Shown here piece after piece: positions 48,378-60,570 of a DNA stretch of 64,000 nt. Within the stretch, counting starts at the first letter, position 1, and each line of letters begins with the position of its first letter. A model generated the notes under the pieces. The model saw only the letters and a program-made list of their open reading frames with translations, searched no databases and was not told the DNA's origin. Both the position numbers and the translations under genes were made by a program. Origin of the DNA: Balaenoptera acutorostrata (Eukaryota; Chordata; Mammalia; Artiodactyla; Balaenopteridae); NCBI RefSeq assembly GCF_949987535.1, contig NC_080067.1, forward strand, positions 32,516,039-32,580,038, read 5' to 3'.

Positions 48378-48795
48378 GCCACTGTAATAGGCTGAAATGT
48401 GTCCCCTCAAATTCATATGTTGAATACCTAACCTCCTGTACTTCAGAATGTGACTGTATTTGGGGATAGGGCCTTTAAAGAGGCAATTAAGTTAAAACAA
48501 AGCTGTTAGGGAGGGCCCTAATCCAATCTGACTGGTGTCCTTATAGGTACAGGAAATTTGGACACACTGAGAGAAACCAAGGGTGTGCAAGCACAGAGGG
48601 ATGACCATGTGATGATTCAGCAAGAGAGTGGCCATCTGCAAGGCAAGAAGAGAGGCCTCAGAAGAAACCAAACCTGCCAGCACCTACCTCTTGGACTTCT
48701 AGCCTCCAGAACTGTGAGAAAATACATTTCTGTTCTTTAAGTCACCCAGTCTGTGATATTTTGTTATGACAGCCATAACAAACTAATACAGCCAG
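48378..48795 (+). mobile_element. MLT1-type solo LTR (MaLR), complete, with 5-bp TSD
   Basis: Runs from TGTAATAGG (48383) to CTAATACA (48790). Landmarks in order are 'cccctcaaattcatatgttg', 'tgactgtatttggggatagg', 'ctgactggtgtccttatagg', 'ctagcctccagaactgtgag' and 'tcacccagtctgtgatattt'. Flanking gccac/gccag matches the 5-bp duplication expected for this class, with one mismatch. No internal region is present, so it arose by LTR-LTR recombination. Confidence 0.9.
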
Positions 48796-48859
48796 ATAAA
48801 GGAGGTGGGTAGTGGGAAGAGAATTCTAGAATGAGGCAATGACGTATGAGTAGGTTTGG

Positions 48860-49800
48860 AGGTAAGTTATGTCTGAGGACTAAAAAGTGTTCCATAAGCT
48901 TAGACGATAAGTGGAAGAAGAAAACATTGAGACATGAGACTAGAGCATTACTGTCTCCAGGGGCGAGATCATCCACGACTGTGAGAATGAAAAGGAGATT
49001 GGGCTTTTGCTTAAATCAATGAGAAACCACTGAAGGGTATTATATAGGGGAGGAGGATTGGCAGGAGTGAGTTTGAACTTAAAAAGAAGTGCCCTGATGG
49101 CAGAATGGAGAATGGATTGGGGGGTGGGGTGGGGTGGAGAACAAAGCTGGGGGAGAGAATACCAATCAAAAGCCACTGCTCAGTTAAGAAATGATGGTGG
49201 CATTGACTAAAATACTAGCAGTTGAGATCAAGAAAGATGAATAGATTTAAAGGATGCTTCTCTCAGGAGGAATTGAAAGTTTTCATCATTGATTAAAATT
49301 TGGGGGGTAGGAAGGCAGAAGAATGAGTCACAGATTCTATCCAGGGTTCTGGCTCCACATGGGAGGAGGGATATGACATTCACTGAGATGTACGAACACA
49401 ATGAAAGATACTGACAAGTGACAATACTGAGTTCAATCAAGTCTAAAGTTTTGAGCTTGAGGGCCATGAAAGTAAGGTTGCCCAATAGACATGTGGATAT
49501 ATGAATCATAAACTTCAGAAAGAGATTATAGGATAGAGTTAAGATATATAGATTTGGGAGTCATCTATAGATGGTTTTTGAAGCCACGTGAATGAATGGA
49601 ACAACAAATGACTATAAGAAAAAAAGGCCTAGGAAGGAACATGAATATTTAAAAGAAAGGCAGAGGATAATGGGCCCACGAAGAAGGATAGACTACAGCC
49701 TGTGACATAGTGAGAAAACCAAGTCAGCAAGACAGCGGATAATGTTTCAACAGTGTCAGATGATGCAGAGAGATCAGTAAGGCAAAAATTCTTTTAGCCA
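48860..49800 (-). repeat. L2 LINE, antisense
   Basis: 'caatgagaaaccactgaagg', 'cagaatggagaatggattgg', 'gatttgggagtcatctatag' and 'tagatggtttttgaagccac' follow the antisense order of L2 over about 900 bp. A G-rich patch occurs at 49119-49137. Open frames over it are shadows. Confidence 0.7.
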
Positions 49801-50109
49801 ACAAGGAGCTTTGGCTGATCTTAGATAAAGTTTATGCAGGAGTTTGGTGGACTTAAAAACTAGATTGAAATGTTTTAAATGTGTGTGTGTAAGCGACCTT
49901 AATGGCAGGGTGTAAGTGATTAAAGACTGTAAATACAGACGTGAGATGTTGGGCTATAAAAGGGAGATAAGAGAATTGTCACTGGAGACAGATGTGGGAT
50001 AAAGGAAGATTCTGTTTGTTTTTTCTAAGATGGAAGAAACATACTGTGTTCAAATGTGAATGGGAAGGAGCCAGAGAAGAAGAAATATTCAAAATTAATA
50101 ATGAGATAG

Positions 50110-50340
50110 CACTGATATCAGCATAGCATGTTTACTTTATACACAGCTCTGTTTTAGGTACTTTACTCAAAATAAATCATTCAATACTAGGGTGAATTAT
50201 TATTCTACTTTAATAGACGAGAAAACATAGTCATAGAGATGATGAAGTTGTAATCATCTTCCCAAAGTAGTCCATCTTATAAGTTAAGAGAGTCAGGATT
50301 TGAAACCAGGAAATCTGCCTTCAAAAGTTACCATATCTCT
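50110..50340 (-). repeat. MIR SINE, antisense
   Basis: 'ttttaggtactttactcaaa', 'aattattattctactttaat', 'gacgagaaaacatagtcata' and 'gagtcaggatttgaaaccag' follow the antisense MIR order. Confidence 0.75.
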
Positions 50341-51473
50341 GAAAGCACAGTAGATAAGATACCTCCAAGGGGTCACCTGGAAACATCAGGGCATGACTGA
50401 GGTTAGAGATCATGAGTTTTGCTTGAAATAATCTGTAACAGCCACCTTTGCTCTTAGGGAAGAAACATGTAACTCCCAGAGGGAAACTGTATGAGTATGG
50501 CTTTTCTCATTTGGAAGAGTCAAGCAGAGAAGCCAGTTAATTAATTAACTTAGAGGTGAAGTCAGGCAAGATAAGATCATATTTTTGTATAATAATGCAT
50601 GGATTATTATTGTATAAGGAGTAGGGACAAAGTAATGTTAAAGAGCAGAATTCTGTTTTTCCAATCGACTAGGCAGTCTTTAAACTCAAAGCTCATTATT
50701 CTGGTGGTAAGTTATATTTTGAGGTACTTTAGAAGAAAACTTGGCCACAATTCTATTTCATGATAGAAGAAACCAACTGCCTCTTCTGGAAAAGAAGAAA
50801 GCTAGCACCTCCCTCCTTTAGGGTTATCAGAAGTCGGTGCAGGTGAGAGCTCCAGTTAGAGCTATCTTAAGCCTAAAGAAGCAAAGATTGCAAGGAACAA
50901 GAATAGATGGGGACCCAAATTCTATCATCGGTATTGAGTCCTAAAGGAAAAGTTTAAATAAAGGACTGCAGAAAGAACAGCAGGATGGGAAAAGGGACAG
51001 AAGAGTTATGTAAGAATTTACATTCTAAAGTTTTAACCACAAAGGCAAGAATAGGGGTGAGAGAGACAAAGACACAAATCATGTGTGGTTTAGGAACCTT
51101 TCTCTGAAATTTCACTGAGCTGCTTAAACATTTATTGAAGTCCAGTCTAGAGAAAAAAAGTTGGAGCGATATTTGAAAACTTGTTAGTGTTTCTTCTCCC
51201 TCCACTTTGCTGTCAGCCATGGTTGCCTGAAGGACTACTGTATGACCCATTGTGAAATTCTAGAAGAAAAATATCAATCAGAAAATAACAGCCCAGGCTT
51301 ATATATCATACATCTAAAACATAGGTGAAGAGAATGGAGGATATTTGCCAATCATCCTCTGCCCAAAGCCAGCCTCCCCTTCATGCTGTACTACTCATTA
51401 CAAACATCGTGGTTTAATCATCTGGGAATTATCTTTCTACTTGACATTTTACACTCAATTATTCCATCTATAA
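50341..51473. other. Unassigned sequence
   Basis: No gene or repeat recognised. A 98-codon open frame at 50954-51250 (minus) has no identifiable domain. Confidence 0.4.
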
Positions 51474-52099
51474 TCATTTATCTTTAAGACTGTTTTAGAA
51501 GAGTTTTAGTTTTATAACAAAATTGAGAGGAAGGTACAGAGATTTTCACATATCCACTGCCCCATACATGCATAGCCTCCCCCATTATCAACATCGGTCA
51601 CCACAATGTTACATGTTTACCTAGGATGGTCCTACTGTGACACATCATAATCATCAAAGTCCATAGTTTATATTAGGGTTCCAAGGGTTTGGACAAATGT
51701 GTGATGTATAATGACATATTCATCAATATTAATGTCATCAGAGTATTTTTACTGTCCTAAAAATCCTCTGTGCTCTGCCATTCCTCTCTCTATCCCCCAT
51801 GCCCCACCTCTGGCAACCACTGATTTTTTTATTGTCCCATAAGTTTGCCTTTTCCAGACTGTCATATAGTTGAGATCATACAGTATGTAGCTCTTTCAGA
51901 TTGGCTTCTTTCACTTATTAATATGCAATTAAGTGTCCTCCCCATCTTTCATGGCTTGATAGCTCATTTCTTTTTAGCACTGAATAATATTCCATTGTCT
52001 GTATGTACCACTGTTTATCCATTCACCTACTAGAGGACATCTTGTTTGCTCCCAAGTTTTGGCAATAACGAATAAAGTGGCTATTAACATCTGTGTACA

Positions 52100-55000
52100 G
52101 TTTTCTGTGTGGACATAAGTTTTCAACTCATTTGGGTACATACTAAAAAGTACAATTGCTGGATCATATGGTAAGATTATGTTTAGTTTTATAAGAAACC
52201 ATAAAACTGTCTTCCAATTTACCAGTACCATTTTGCATTCCCACCAGCAATGAGAGTTCCTATTGCTCCAAAATCTCACATGCATTTAGTGTTGCCAGCG
52301 TTTTGGATTTTGGCCATTCCAATAGATGTGTATGGTATGTCACTACTGTATTATTTTGCATTCACCTGATGACATATTTGCCATCTGTATTTTCTCTGGA
52401 GTGGTGTCTGTTAAGGTCTTTGGCTCACTTTTAATCAGGTTGTTTTCATATTGCTGGATTTTAGGAGTTCTTGGTATATTTTGGATAATAATCTTTATCA
52501 GGTGGGTCTTTTGCAAATATTTTCTCCCTGTATGTGACTTGACTTCTAATTCTCTTGATATTGTCTTTCAGAGAAGTGTTAAATTTTAATGAAATTAAAC
52601 TTACCAATTTTTTAAGTAGATCATATATTTGGTGTTGTGTCTAAAAATGCATCACCATCCCCAAGGTCATCCAAGTTTTCTCCTATATTAGCTTCTAAGA
52701 GTTTTATAGTTTTGTGTTTTACATTTAAGTCTGTGATCCATTTTAAGTTAATTTTGTCAAGGGCGGAAGGTCTGTGTCTAGATTTATTTTTTGCATGTAG
52801 ACGTCTAGTTGTTGCAGCACCATTTGTTGAAGAGACTATATTTGTTCGATTGTGTTGCCTTTGCTCCTTTATCAAAGATAAATTGACTGTATTTATGGGA
52901 GTCTATTTCTGGGCTCTATTATGTTTCATTGATCTATTTGTCTATTCCTTCACCAATACCACACTGTCTTAATTACTGTAACTTTATAGTAAGTCTTGAA
53001 ATCAGGTAGTATCAGTCCTCCAACTTTTTCTCCTTCAATATTGTGTTAGCCATTCTGAGTCATTCGCATTCTGCATATAAACTTTAGAATCAAATTTTGG
53101 TATTCTTAAAGTAGCCTGCTAGGATTTTGATCGGGATTGCATTGAATCTATAGATGAAATTTGGGAAGAACTGACATCTAGACAATATTCAGGCTTCCTG
53201 ACCATGAACATGGGGTATCTCTCCATTTATTTAATTCTTCTTTGATTTTGTTCATTGGAATTCTGTAGCTTTCCTCATATAGATCATGTACATATTTTGT
53301 TAGATTTTTACCAAAGTATTCCATTTTGGGGGTACTAATGTAAACAGTATTGTGTTTTTTATTTTAAACTCCATTTATTCATTAATGATATATATATATA
53401 TATATGAAAGCAACTGACTTTTGCACATTAACCTTGGATCCTGCAACCTTGCTATAATCACTTATCAGTTCCTGAAGTGTTTTTGTCTGTTCTTTCAAAT
53501 TTTCTACATAGACAATCATGTCATCTGCAAAGAGACAGTTTTATATCTTCCTTCCCAAAACCTATATACCTTTTATTTCTTTTTCTTACCTTGTTGCATT
53601 AGCAAGGACTTCCAGTACAATATTAAAAAGAAGTGGTAAGTACCAGTACAAGGCAAGGGGACATCTTTGCTTTGTACCTTATCTTAGTGGGAAAACTTCA
53701 AGTTTCTCACCGCAAAATATAATAAAAGCTCTAGTATTTTGTAGATATTCTCATTATCAAGTTGAGGAAGTTCCCTCTAATCCTAGCTTACTGAAAATTT
53801 TTATCATGAATGGGTGTTGGATTTTTATCACATTCTTTTATTGCATCTATTGATAAGATCATGTAATTTTCCTTTATAGTCTGTTGATGTGATGGATTGC
53901 ATTAATTGATGTTTGAATGTTGAACCAGCCTTGCATACCTGGAATAACTCCCACTTGGTCATGGTGTATTATTCTCTTTATACTCTTTTGGATTAAATTT
54001 GCAAATATTTTGTTGAGGATTTTTGCATTATGTTCGTGAGAGATATTGGTCTGTAGTTTTCCTTCATTGTAACGTCTTTGTCTGGTTTTGGCGTTAAGGT
54101 AATGCTGGCCTAATAGAATGAGTTAGGAAATATTCCCTCTGCTTCTGTCCTCTGAAAGAGATTGTTGAAAATTGGTATAATGTCTTCCTTAAAAGTTTGG
54201 TAGAATTCATTAATACGTCCATCTTGTCCTTGTGCTTTCTGTTTTGGAAGGTTGTTAATTAATAACTCAATTCCTTTAATAGATATAGGCCTATTCAGAT
54301 CATATATTTCTTCTTGTGTGATTTTTGGCAGATTGGCTGTTCAAAGATTTAGTTCCTTTCATCTAGGTTATCAATTTTGTACACATAGTGTTATACATAG
54401 TATTCCTTTACTAACCTTTTAATTTCCATGGAATCTGTAGTGATGACCCCTCTCTTTATTTGATATTAGTAATTTATATCCTCTCTCTTTTTTTCTTAGC
54501 TAGCCTGGCTAGAGGTTTATCAATTTTATTAATCTTTCAAAAAATCAGTATTCATTTTGTTTATTTTCTCTATTGATTTTCAATGTTCAATTTCATTGAT
54601 TTCTGCTTTAATTCTTATTATGTCTTTTTTCTGGTTACTTTGGATTTAATTTGTTCTTCTCTTTCTAATTTCCTAAGGTGTAAATTTAGATTATTGATTT
54701 TAGGTATTCTTTTCTTAAATACATATTCAATGCTATAAATTTTTCTTTAGAGGAAGAAAAGGAAGGAAGCACTGCTTTTGCTGCATCCCATAAATTTCAA
54801 TAGCTTGTGTTTTTATTTTCATTTAATCAAACTATTTTAAAAATTTCTCTTGCAATTTATTTTTTAACCCATATGTTATTTAGAAATGTGTTGTTTAATC
54901 TCGATGTGGTTTGGGATTTTTTCAGTTATTTTTCAGTTATTGATTTCTAGTTTAATTCCATTGTGGTCTGAGAACAGACATTGTATGATTTCTATTATTT

Positions 55001-55900
55001 TAAATTTGTTAAGGTGAGTTTTATGGCCCAGAATGTGGTATGTTTTGATAAATGTTCCATGAAACCTTAAGAAAAATGCCATTTTCTGATGTTGATAGAT
55101 GTAGTAGTCTATAGATGTTAATTATATCCAGTTGATTAATGGTGATATTGAATTCAGCTATGTCTTTACTGATATTCTGCCTTGCTGGATCTGTCTGTTT
55201 CTGAGAGGGGTGTTGAAGTCTCCAACTATGATAGTGGATTTATCTATTCTCCTTACAGTTCTCTCAGTTTTTGCCTCATCTGTTTTGACAATATTGTTAG
55301 GCATATACATGTTAAGAATTGTTATGTCTTCTTGGAGACTTGACCCTTATCATTATTCAATGCCCTTCTTTATCCTTAATAACTTTTCTTGCTATGAAGT
55401 GTACTATGTCTAAAATTAATGTAGCTACTCTTACTTTCTTTTGATCAATGTTAGCATGGTATATTTTTCTCCATCCATTGATTTTTTTATTTATATGTGT
55501 CTTCATATTTAAAGTGGGTTTCTTATAGACAACATATAGTTGAGTTGTGTTTTTGATCCACTGTTTTTAAATTGGTGCATTTATATCATTGACATCGCAA
55601 GTGATTATTGATATAGTAATTGAATTAATATCTACCATATTCACTACCATGTTCTATTTGTTGCACTTGTTCTTTATTCCTATTTTTGTCTTCCACTCTT
55701 TTTCTGACTCTTGTGGTCTTAATTCTGCATTTTGTATGATTCTCCTTTCTCTCATTTCTTGCCATATTACTTATACTTCTATTTTTAACATTTTTTAGTT
55801 GTTGCCCCAGAATTTGCAATATACATTTATAACTAATCTAAGTCTACTTTCAAATACCACTATCATTTCCTGGCAGTGTGAGTACCTTATAATAACAAAA
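52100..55900 (-). pseudogene. L1 ORF2 relic (endonuclease and reverse transcriptase)
   Basis: Fragments of ORF2 in order. The catalytic reverse-transcriptase motif FADD is readable on the minus strand at 53520-53531, in the context LFADDM. The C-terminal region appears in an 84-codon frame at 52621-52875. The endonuclease side lies at about 55000-55900. Stops and frameshifts break the frame repeatedly, and a (AT)n patch sits at about 53386-53406. Non-functional. Confidence 0.8.
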
Positions 55901-56249
55901 TAAGCCTAATTTTTTTGTCCCATTTCTTTTATTATTGCTGTCATTCATTTCACTTATATGTAAGCATACATAAGCATATATATGACATTTGATATACAAA
56001 TAAACATACATAATTGAATACATTTTGCTATGATTATTTTGAACAAACTGTTATCTGTTAGATCAATTAAAATAAGAAAAATAAAAGTTTTTATTTTGCC
56101 TTCACTTATTCTTTCTCAATGCTCTTCCTTTTTTTCTGTAGAACTGAGTTTCTGATTTATATCTTTTTAAAAATTCTTTTAACATTTCTTGTAAGGTAGA
56201 TCTACTAGAAACAAATTCACTCAAGTTTTTGTTTATCTGAGAAAGTCCT

Positions 56250-56940
56250 TTATTTCTCCTTTACTTTTGAAGGGTAATTTCAGAGGGTACAGAATTCTAG
56301 GCTGGTGAGATTTTTCTCTCAATGTTTTAAATATTTTAATTCACTCTCCTTGATTGCATCATTTATGAGGAGAAGTTGGATGTAAACTTTATCTTTGTTC
56401 CTCTGTAGGTAAGGATTTTTTCCTCTCTCTGATTTCTTTCAGGATTTTTTTCTTTACCTTCGATTTCCTATAATTTGAAAATGATAAGTATTGGGGTTTT
56501 TTGACATTTATCTGTCTTGGTAGTCTCTGAGACTCCTGGATTTGTGGTTTGGTGTCTGACATTAATTTGGTGAACTTCTCAGTCATTATTGGCTCAAATA
56601 TTTTTATCTGTCCCTTTTTCTCTTCTAGTATTCTACTGCATATATGTTACACCTTGGATTTTCTGGGGTTTTTTTTTTTTTTCAGTCTTTGTTCTCTTTC
56701 CTTTTTGGTTTTCAAGGATTCTATTGATAGATCTTGTAGCTCAGAGATTCTTTCCTCAGCTGTGTTTAGTCTACTAATAAACCCATCAAAGGCATTCTTC
56801 ATTTCTGTCACAGTGTTTTTGATCTCTAGCATTTCTTTTTGGTTCTTAGGATTTCCATCTCTCTGCTTACACTGCCCATCTATTCTTTCCTGGTATCTAT
56901 TCATTAGAGCCCTTAGCATATTAATTATAGTTTTTATTTA
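56250..56940 (-). pseudogene. L1 ORF1 relic (coiled coil and RNA-binding region)
   Basis: A 90-codon frame at 56647-56919 has the charged heptad-like pattern of the ORF1p coiled coil, including the short string NTAEERISELQ. A 65-codon frame at 56389-56586 fits the following RNA-recognition region. They lie in order on the minus strand but in separate frames, so the protein is broken. Confidence 0.75.
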
Positions 56941-57889
56941 ATTCTTAGTCTGATAATTTTAACATCCCTGCCATGGCTGGTTCTGATGCTTCCTGTGTCT
57001 CTTGAATTGTGTTTTTTGCCTTTTGGTATGCCCTGTAATTTTTCTTTATATCTGGACATGATGTAAAAGTAAAAGGAACTGCTGTAAATAGGCCTTTAAT
57101 AAGGAGGTGGTGAGGTGTCGGGGGAGGGGAAGCATTCTGTAGTCCTATGTTTAAGTTTCAGTATTTTAGCGAGCTTATGCCTCTGGACTGTGAACCTCAC
57201 AAATGTTTCTTAAGTTTTCTTTTTTTCCCTCCTTCCTTAGGTGGAATAGGAAGGCTAGACCGGGCTGGAATTGGGTATTTCACTTCTCTCTCATAGAAGA
57301 TTAGAGCCAGCTGGAGTTGGCTATTTCCCTTCCCCAGGCCAGTTAGATTAAGTGTAGGATCACTTTAACTAGTTTCCCCTGAGGACAGGCCTTAATAAGA
57401 AGAGTAGAGTTTTTTCTCTCATTGTTTTGGTGTATTTTAAAATGGCTCCTTTCCCTCTCCCCCGGAAGGAAGACCAAGCGGATTTCTCTCCAATGTATAC
57501 TGTGGGAATCTGGTCAGATTCCTGGGGGTAAATGTCACAGTATTGTGGGTACCCTCCATGACTGAATTCCCTTGGAGTTTTTAACTCTCAGAGTTGTCTG
57601 CACTGAGCCTCCAGCAATTCATCAATTATGGTTCTGTTTTTCCTACCTGGGCACTGTTTCCAGCGGTATTTCCAATCATGACTCTCTGCTCTGGTAAGTT
57701 TTGACTCCCTGTATTCCCTTGTCTGTTTCTGCAATCTTGGAGACAGTGGTTTCCTCTGTGTTTTCTCCTCTCTTATGGATCCAAGAAGAGTTGTTAATTT
57801 TTCAACCTGTTCAGCTTTTTACTTGTTAGAATGGAGGGGCAACTTCTAAGCTCCTTACTTGAGGAACCAGAAACCAGAAACTTTTAAAA

Positions 57890-58985
57890 TAAGAATCTTC
57901 TGTAATCTTTTTAAGTAAGTATTTTTATGATATTAAGTAAATACTTGTGAAAAGATTTGGACAATATGTAGGATTATTAAAATAAAAATTAATGTGTAAT
58001 TCCACCAATGAGTGGTAACCATGGAAACCTTGGGGAACTTAACAGTCACACATGTCCACATCTATAATCACATTGCACAAACATCTTGAAATCCTCTCCA
58101 ATTATTTATTACATGAGCATGCTCCAATGTTACTAAAAAGTCTGAAGACATTGTTTAGTATCTATATAATACCTCATTCAAGTAATATTCTGTAATTTAT
58201 TCAACCATTTTCCTATTGTTGGTCATAGAAGCCATTTAAAATTTTTCACTAATCAAAATAATCTAGCAATGAATATCCTTATAATTAATACTTCATTTCT
58301 GATTGTCTTCTTAAGATATTTTCCTAGAATCAAACTATTGCGTGAAAGAATTCAAACTTTCAAAATCTCTTAATGAATTAGTAAATCTCTTTACAGAAAA
58401 GCTGACAATTTACCCTCTCACCTGAAGTGCATTAGAGAGAATTGCTCATCCATTGAAAGAAGAAAACATTTATTTAAAATCAAAAGAAGCTGGCTTTATT
58501 GCTTGTTTGTGCATGGGTGAGATGTACTTATAAGTCACAGTGTCTCAGAGCTGACCTTATAGATACAACTTTGAGAAGTGTGGAGTTGAGGAACTGGAAG
58601 GCTGTCAGAGATGAGAGAGTTAGATGGCTTTCAGCTGTGGAAGCATGGTTACAGGAGTGTGATTGTTGATTGGCTGTCTTTCAAACTGTGCCACTGTCAT
58701 CCATTGTCTGAATTCCTAGAGGCAAGGGGTACCAGTGCAAAGTGTCACTGAGCAACTAAGATGAGTTTAACCTCCAGTCTGCTTTGTTACTTGCCATGTT
58801 TTAGGATTATGGCCAAAGAACTATCAGGATTTTTATTATTTGGATTACTAATGAGGTTGAATTTTTTTCCTATGTTTATTCCTTTTCTGTGAGTTCTTTT
58901 CTCATCTATTTTGTCTATTTGTATAAGTTGTTTTTCTAATTTGTATGACTGTCTTCGAGTTTTACAAAAGACTTGACTAACATAT
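57890..58985 (-). repeat. Old L1 3' end, antisense, interrupted at 58430-58840
   Basis: The left arm (about 57890-58425) has 'tttattcaaccattttccta', 'agcaatgaatatccttataa' and 'cctagaatcaaactattgcg'. The right arm (about 58840-58985) has 'ttggattactaatgaggttg' and 'gtctatttgtataagttgtt'. In L1 these arms are separated by only about a hundred bases, so the 410-bp middle is probably inserted or substituted sequence. Confidence 0.7.
58430..58840. other. Unclassified insert between two L1 arms
   Basis: Contains 'gaaaacatttatttaaaatc' and 'tctcagagctgaccttatag'. No family recognised, no open frame, no clear inverted or direct repeats at its ends. Confidence 0.35.
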
Positions 58986-59074
58986 GCAAAGAAAAATATT
59001 TCCAGTTTATCTTTTTCCTTTTCAAATCTTAATAAACACTAAAAAAAAAACTTTGTTTACTTTATAGACATACT

Positions 59075-59720
59075 CAAACTTTTATTCCTGCTACCACCAC
59101 ATCGGAGGCCTTTGTTTTCTTGCACTTAAATTATTGACCTGGCCTCCTGGCCAGTCTCCTAACACTAGTATCCTTTCCTCCAGGCATTGCTGTTACCATG
59201 ATTCATCTTCCAAGTGCACTGCTTTTATTAAGTCAGTTTTCCTCTGTAAAAACTTCAGTGACACCTTAAGATCTGCAACATAAAATCCTAAGACTCAGGC
59301 TTCCCTGGTGGCGCAGTGGTTGAGAATCTGCCTGCCAATGCAGGGGACACGGGTTCAAGCCCTGGTCTGGGAAGATCCCACATGCCACGGAGCAACTGGG
59401 CCCGTGAGCCACAATTACTGAGCCTGCACGTCTGGAGCCTGTGCTCCACAACAAGAGAGGCCGCGATGGTGAGAGGCCCGCGCATCGCGATGAAGAGTGG
59501 TCCCCACTTGCCGCAACTAGAGAAAGCCCTCGCACGGAAACGAAGACTCAACACAGTCATAAATAAATAAATAAAAGAACGTGAATTTCTTTAAAAAAAA
59601 AAAAATCCTAAGACTCTACACAATCCTTTCACATGTATATCCCATCCATAACTTGCCTAGCACAATTCCTGGACTCAAACAGCTTGAACTATTTATTCTT
59701 CCCCAACATCCATAAGTTCA
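59075..59720 (+). repeat. L2 LINE, sense, interrupted by CHR-2 SINE
   Basis: 'ggcctcctggccagtctcct' and 'aaaacttcagtgacacctta' on the left, and 'ctctacacaatcctttcaca' after the SINE, continue one L2 segment in order. Confidence 0.65.
59282..59616 (+). mobile_element. CHR-2-type tRNA-Glu-derived SINE with TSD
   Basis: Nearly the same sequence as the copy at 8890-9206: 'ggcttccctggtggcgcagt', 'cgggttcaagccctggtctg', 'ccgcgatggtgagaggcccg' and an (aaat)n then poly-A tail. The flanking repeats aaaatcctaagactc at 59282-59296 and 59602-59616 are identical. Its open frames on both strands (84-90 codons) are SINE translations. Confidence 0.94.
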
Positions 59721-60345
59721 TTCATTTTTCCGATAAGTCTTTAGTCAATACCTGTCTGATGCTAGTTTCCCAGAGGATGCTAAGACAAGTAAGACTTGCA
59801 AATGTTCATGGGACAGTTGGGAAGCCCAAGAAGTAATCAGATGACTGCCATAGAATGTACTGAGGAATGTAATGAATCAAAATGTGGTAATCAAGAGGAA
59901 GGACATGCTTCTCACAGGTGATAAAATGCATGAGCTGAGTCCTGAAAGTCAAAGAGAATCAGCTGCAAAGGTTTGAAATGGAGAGAATGTATGAAACAAG
60001 TCATAGCTCTAGTTCTGTATAGACAAGGCAGAAAGAGTAATGGTGAGAGATGAGGCTAGAGAGAAAACATGGATGTATTTGTAGAGCCATGCCAAGAAAG
60101 AAAGTGTGAAGATTCCTTCAGACTATATAATTGACTTAGTTGTCTGGATGATAGAATATGGGAGGTGGGAGGTAACAGAAGTGAAATCATTTTGGCTAGG
60201 ATGATGTTTCCTGACATAGACCTCAGGGTCGATGTTGGATTCACAGACATGGGAGAGTGGAGGAGAAACAGACTTGGGCGGTGAGGAGAATACATTCAGT
60301 TTGGGACATACTGAATTTGTGCTGCCTGAGGGAAATACAAAGTCA
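59710..60345 (-). repeat. L2 LINE 3' portion, antisense
   Basis: 'atgctagtttcccagaggat' at the left and 'gcatgagctgagtcctgaaa', 'catttttggctaggatgatg'-like text and 'attcagtttgggacatactg' to the right follow antisense L2. With the sense copy at 59075-59720 it forms a tail-to-tail arrangement. Confidence 0.7.
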
Positions 60346-60349
60346 GAAG

Positions 60350-60570
60350 TTCAGCTGGATCTTCTCTGCCCTTACCCACAATAGCCCCTCTACCTAGAGT
60401 GCCCTCTTGGCCCCTCCTCACTCTCCAAGTCCTATCCAATCTACAGCCTAAGTCCCACCCATCAGTCATAAAAAAATCTTTGTCTACTTAAACTCAGCTG
60501 AAACATTTGCCTAAAAATGATTTAAATGTTACTTGGCCGAATATATGAGTCTTGTCCTCTCAATAAAGCT
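60350..60570 (+). repeat. Possible L2/CR1-like fragment, sense
   Basis: 'agtgccctcttggcccctcc' and 'cctatccaatctacagccta' have the texture of an old LINE 3' part, but the match is weak. Confidence 0.35.

Larger units (their letters stand above)
51474..57885 (-). mobile_element. Nearly full-length L1M-type LINE relic, antisense
   Basis: About 6.4 kb. On the minus strand it reads 5' UTR (about 57885-56950), ORF1 remnant (about 56940-56250), ORF2 remnant with endonuclease and reverse transcriptase (about 55900-52100) and 3' UTR (to 51474). Landmarks at the right end include 'cagctttttacttgttagaa' and 'aaccagaaaccagaaac', and at the left end 'aacaaaattgagaggaaggt'. The 3' end resembles the old L1MB/L1MA group. 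Many stops and frameshifts occur and no open frame exceeds about 130 codons, so it is long dead. No clear flanking duplication was found. Confidence 0.85.

Noticed and set aside
49119..49137. Possible G-quadruplex
   Set aside because: There are only three G runs of at least four and a final GG, so the standard pattern of four G3 runs is not met. It lies in an old L2.
56549..56941. 130-codon open frame on the plus strand
   Set aside because: It is antisense to the L1 ORF1 relic, and its hydrophobic look comes from reading T-rich antisense sequence.
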